This document shows positions 61,556 to 64,000 of a stretch of 64,000 nucleotides of DNA, piece after piece; positions within the stretch are counted from its first letter, which is position 1, and the number at the start of each line of letters is the position of its first letter. Below the pieces are notes generated by a model. That model was not told the origin of the DNA and made no database searches. It saw only the letters and a list, made by a program, of their open reading frames with translations. A program made the position numbers and the translations under genes. This DNA comes from Microbacterium marinum (GTDB lineage Bacteria; Actinomycetota; Actinomycetes; Actinomycetales; Microbacteriaceae), in the NCBI RefSeq assembly GCF_014204835.1, contig NZ_JACHMD010000001.1:186001-250000 (forward strand), given 5' to 3'.

Positions 61556-62434
61556 TCAGCGATACAGCAGCGGCGGCACGACGATCGTCACGACGAGCAG
61601 CAGAACCGCCACTCCCACCAGGAGTGACACCTGCAACGGCTGACGCTTGACCGGCCGCGTGCGCGCGAAGATCCATCCGACGAGCAGTCCCACGAGACCG
61701 CCGCCGACGTGCGCCTGCCACGAGATCCCCGTTCCCACGAACGAGAACACCAGGTTGATCCCGAGAAGGATCGCGATCGGCAACACGTTGACGCCGATGT
61801 TCCGGCCGATGATGAGCATCGCCGTGAGCAGACCCCAGACGGCACCCGAGGCACCGACGACGGTGGTGCCGGGCGCGATCAGAGCGACCAACGCCGACCC
61901 GCCCGCGGCGCTCAGCAGATAGAGCGCAAGGAAGCGCCACCGCCCGAGCAGCGGTTCGAGACTTCTCCCCAGCGCCCAGAGTGCCAGCATGTTCAGCGCG
62001 ACGTGGAACGGAAGGGGGGTGGCATGCACCAGCGTGACGGTGAGGATCCGCCACGGCTCGAAGCTCCCGCCCGGCAGCCCGGGATAGACGTACGCGCTGT
62101 TGAAGAGGAGCAGGCCGCGAACGACCGGCCCGATCCCCGGAACCAACCCGATGAGGTACGCGGCGACGGTGACGATCAGAATCGCGTACGTCACGATCGG
62201 ACGGTCGCTGCGCAGCTTCCGGGAGATACGTCCAGGAAGACGGCGCACGTTGTCCGCGCGCTGACCCTTCTGCTGCTCGGCCAGGCACTCCGGGCACACG
62301 ACACCCACGGGCATCGGCGTCTGGCATTCGTGGCAGACCGTGCGCAGGCATCGCTGACAGAGCACGAAACTCTGGCGATCAGGATGCCGGTAGCAGAAGT
62401 TGTCCGGGTTGCTCCGGGGATCGGTGGAGCTCAC
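61556..62434 (-). CDS. Rhomboid-family intramembrane protease with zinc-finger-like N-terminus
   Basis: A 292-residue protein. Residues about 12-50 hold paired CxxC/His motifs (CYRHPDRQSFVLCQRCLRTV, then CHECQ and CPEC), a B-box-like zinc module. The membrane domain follows with about six or seven segments, catalytic Ser in GASGAVWG (about 188) and His in WQAHVGGGLVG (about 240). It cleaves membrane proteins within the bilayer. GTG 62434 is 7 bp after the cyclophilin stop. The zinc-module plus rhomboid form is common in Actinobacteria at this locus. Confidence 0.92.
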   Translation of the reverse strand: MSSTDPRSNPDNFCYRHPDRQSFVLCQRCLRTVCHECQTPMPVGVVCPECLAEQQKGQRADNVRRLPGRISRKLRSDRPIVTYAILIVTVAAYLIGLVPGIGPVVRGLLLFNSAYVYPGLPGGSFEPWRILTVTLVHATPLPFHVALNMLALWALGRSLEPLLGRWRFLALYLLSAAGGSALVALIAPGTTVVGASGAVWGLLTAMLIIGRNIGVNVLPIAILLGINLVFSFVGTGISWQAHVGGGLVGLLVGWIFARTRPVKRQPLQVSLLVGVAVLLLVVTIVVPPLLYR

Positions 62435-62441
62435 AGTGCGG

Positions 62442-62999
62442 TCAGACGGCCGCGACGTCGATCGAGGAGATGACCACCGGCTCGATCGGACGGTCCTGCG
62501 CGCCCGTGGGGACGGCGCTGATGGCGTCGACGACCGCGCGCGACGCGTCATCGGCGACCTCACCGAAGATCGTGTGCTTGCCGTTGAGCCACGGAGTCGG
62601 GTCGGTGGTGATGAAGAACTGCGAGCCGTTGGTGCCCTCGGCCTTGCCCGTGATGGCGTTGCGGCGCAGGCCGGCGTTCGCCATCGCGAGCAGGTACGGC
62701 TTGCCGAAAGACAGCTCGGGGCTGATCTCGTCGTCGAAGTTGTATCCCGGACCGCCGACGCCCTGACCGAGCGGGTCGCCACCCTGGATCATGAAGCCGG
62801 GGATGATGCGGTGGAAGATGACGTCCTTGTACAGGGGGCCCTCGCCGGGCTTGCCGGTGGCGGGGTGGGTCCAGCTCTGCGAGCCGTCGGCGAGACCGAC
62901 GAAGTTGGTGACGGTGCGCGGCGCCTGATCGCCGAACAGGTTGACGACGATGTCGCCGTGGTTGGTGTGCAGGGTCGCGACAGCGGAATGAATCGGCAT
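62442..62999 (-). CDS. Peptidyl-prolyl cis-trans isomerase (cyclophilin)
   Basis: A 185-residue cytoplasmic cyclophilin without signal peptide. Catalytic/ligand residues appear in FHRIIPGFMIQGGD (Arg about 64), NGSQFFIT and WLNGKHTIFGEV. It speeds proline isomerisation in folding proteins, like PpiA at the same locus in mycobacteria. Start ATG 62999 is chosen; ATG 63008 three codons upstream is possible. It forms a unit with the rhomboid gene. Confidence 0.93.
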   Translation of the reverse strand: MPIHSAVATLHTNHGDIVVNLFGDQAPRTVTNFVGLADGSQSWTHPATGKPGEGPLYKDVIFHRIIPGFMIQGGDPLGQGVGGPGYNFDDEISPELSFGKPYLLAMANAGLRRNAITGKAEGTNGSQFFITTDPTPWLNGKHTIFGEVADDASRAVVDAISAVPTGAQDRPIEPVVISSIDVAAV

Positions 63000-63098
63000 A
63001 CTGATCATTCTCTCACCCGCAACCCCCTTGGCCGTCGGGATGCGTCTGGCAGTATGGGGACAAACGTCCCCGGATGACCCCGGAAAAGGGAGGGCACC

Positions 63099-63671
63099 GT
63101 GAGCCTCAACCGCAAGCGCAAGAAGGAACTCCGCAAGCTGCAGAACCAGGCAGCCAAGCTGTGGGAGACCCAGCAGGTCCTGGTCGGTCAGGCAGGTGAC
63201 GTCGCGCGCGAAGCCGGCCGCCAGCTCGGCAACTACAACCGCGAGCACGTCGTACCGACCGTGCAGCACTCGTACGACAAGTTCGCCGCCCCGTATGTCG
63301 AGCAGGGTGTCGAGACAGGGCGTCGCGTCCTGAACGGCGCGCTGGTCCCCGCTGCGGGCGCCGTCGTCGGAACCGCCCTGTCGGTGTGGGATGTGGCGAA
63401 CGACAAGCGCCACCGCCTGGCTCACGGCAAGAGCTTCGGCGACTTCGACGTCGCGAAGTTCAAGAAGAACGCCGCGAAGGCCGGCAAGAAGGCGACCAAG
63501 CAGTTCACCGTCGCCCCGCCCGCGAAGAAGGGCATCGGCGCCGGTGGCGTGATCGCCATCATCCTCGGCGTCGCCGCTACGGCCGGCGTGCTCTACGCCG
63601 CATGGCAGACCCTTCGTGCCGACGACGAGCTCTGGGTGGCGGACGACCCGCTGCGCGCCCCGGATGCCTGA
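63099..63671 (+). CDS. Conserved basic membrane protein of unknown function
   Basis: A 190-residue protein. The N-terminus is Lys/Arg-rich (SLNRKRKKELRKLQNQAAKL). The middle is helical and contains GGAVVGTALSVW-like small residues, and there is a second basic stretch (KKNAAKAGKKATKQ). One membrane segment lies near residues 148-170, followed by an acidic tail ending DDPLRAPDA. I do not recognise a named family; DNA or envelope binding is conceivable from charge. GTG start with GGGAGGG upstream. It overlaps the deacylase gene by 8 bp. Confidence 0.7.
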   Translation: MSLNRKRKKELRKLQNQAAKLWETQQVLVGQAGDVAREAGRQLGNYNREHVVPTVQHSYDKFAAPYVEQGVETGRRVLNGALVPAAGAVVGTALSVWDVANDKRHRLAHGKSFGDFDVAKFKKNAAKAGKKATKQFTVAPPAKKGIGAGGVIAIILGVAATAGVLYAAWQTLRADDELWVADDPLRAPDA

Positions 63672-64000
63672 ATCGGCTTCTGCACCATCGGAGCGCGTCG
63701 CGGAAGCGGCGCGCTCCCGGTCTTTGGCGGTCGAATTCCGGGAACGGCCCGCCGCGAACAGCCTCGAAGACGCGGCGGAGCTCTTGGGTCTCCAGCCGTC
63801 CGACATCGTGAAGACGCTCGTGGTGAAGCGCAGCGATGACACCTACCTGTTCGCGCTGATCCCGGGTGATCGTGCGATCTCGTGGCCGAAGCTCCGCGCC
63901 GTGGTCGGCGTCAACAAGCTCCGCCTCCCGGAGGCCGCCCTCGCACTGGCTGCGACCGGATACGAGCGCGGCACGATCACCCCGATCGGAAGCACCACCG
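63664..64000 (+). CDS. YbaK/EbsC-type aminoacyl-tRNA deacylase (partial, cut by window end)
   Basis: The first 112 codons of a YbaK-domain protein, reading out of the window. Seen are the helix LEDAAELLGLQPSDIVKTLV (about 34-53), the conserved K of VKTLVVK, ALIPGDRAISW (about 66-76), and GYERGTITPIGS near the cut. This family removes wrongly attached amino acids from tRNA (for example Cys from tRNA-Pro). ATG 63664 overlaps the previous stop by 8 bp. Confidence 0.85.
   Translation, partial: MPESASAPSERVAEAARSRSLAVEFRERPAANSLEDAAELLGLQPSDIVKTLVVKRSDDTYLFALIPGDRAISWPKLRAVVGVNKLRLPEAALALAATGYERGTITPIGSTT

Overview
The window is high-GC, densely packed DNA from an actinobacterium. The best match is Microbacteriaceae, probably Microbacterium or a close relative. 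The evidence is the gene set (NucS instead of MutSL, CrgA, the fhaA-fhaB-pstP-rodA-pbpA-pknA-pknB cluster, class E sortase), GTG and TTG starts, ATGA/GTGA stop-start overlaps almost everywhere, and many promoters whose -10 box lies 6-7 nt before the start codon (leaderless mRNA). The last ~14 kb has the gene order typical of the neighbourhood of the actinobacterial chromosome origin. I see no phage, insertion sequence, CRISPR array or rRNA.

Layout. 1-2.6 kb (-): proV-proW glycine betaine/proline ABC importer with a ~220-nt leader. 2.7-4.8 kb (+): YtrA-type GntR regulator with an ABC ATPase and permease. 4.8-16.6 kb: aromatic catabolism island. A MobA-type FAD hydroxylase and an MHS permease (-) diverge from a fused FAH-RraA enzyme, an FCD-GntR regulator, and HpaE-, HpaD-, HpaH- and HpaI-type enzymes (+). 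Together they would take homoprotocatechuate to pyruvate and succinic semialdehyde. A ThDP enzyme follows from its own promoter, which carries the same operator-like motif. 16.7-22.7 kb (-): an apparent operon with two paralogous membrane-anchored proteins, a Ycf46-like AAA+ ATPase, DUF2997, radical SAM and DUF1257 (Ycf35-like) proteins, a helix-hairpin-helix membrane protein, a 46-residue zinc ribbon and chorismate mutase. 22.7-25.2 kb (-): lactonase-type propeller and purA.

25.2-31.6 kb (+): Pr6Pr membrane protein, a lacI remnant, argG, then TetR / degenerate ABC ATPase / YhgE-Pip. Three copies of a 49-bp palindromic-ended repeat are scattered here, two of them flanking argG in opposite orientation. 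31.6-37.8 kb (-): complete Mrp/Mnh Na+/H+ antiporter operon with MnhA fused to MnhB. 37.9-40.2 kb: divergent LacI regulator and MFS permease. 40.3-45.4 kb: nucS, a TPR/coiled-coil membrane protein, a DUF2510 protein, a 5'-truncated HTH-membrane gene, HAD phosphatase and cold shock protein. 45.5-50.2 kb: amidohydrolase, DUF885 protein, and a lower-GC pair (unknown protein and diacylglycerol kinase-like) ending near the 3' side of tRNA-Leu(CAG).

50.6-59.6 kb (+): FHA proteins, PP2C phosphatase, RodA/FtsW, class B PBP and two membrane Ser/Thr kinases, the growth and wall-synthesis control cluster. 59.6-64 kb: glutamine amidotransferase, small membrane protein and sortase (-), crgA (+), DnaA-box-like sites, rhomboid protease and cyclophilin (-), an unknown membrane protein and a YbaK-type deacylase cut by the window end.

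The candidates most worth following are the AAA+/DUF2997/radical SAM/DUF1257 module, the FAH-RraA fusion that may replace both HpaF and HpaG, the degenerate ABC ATPase paired with YhgE, and the repeat family around argG.
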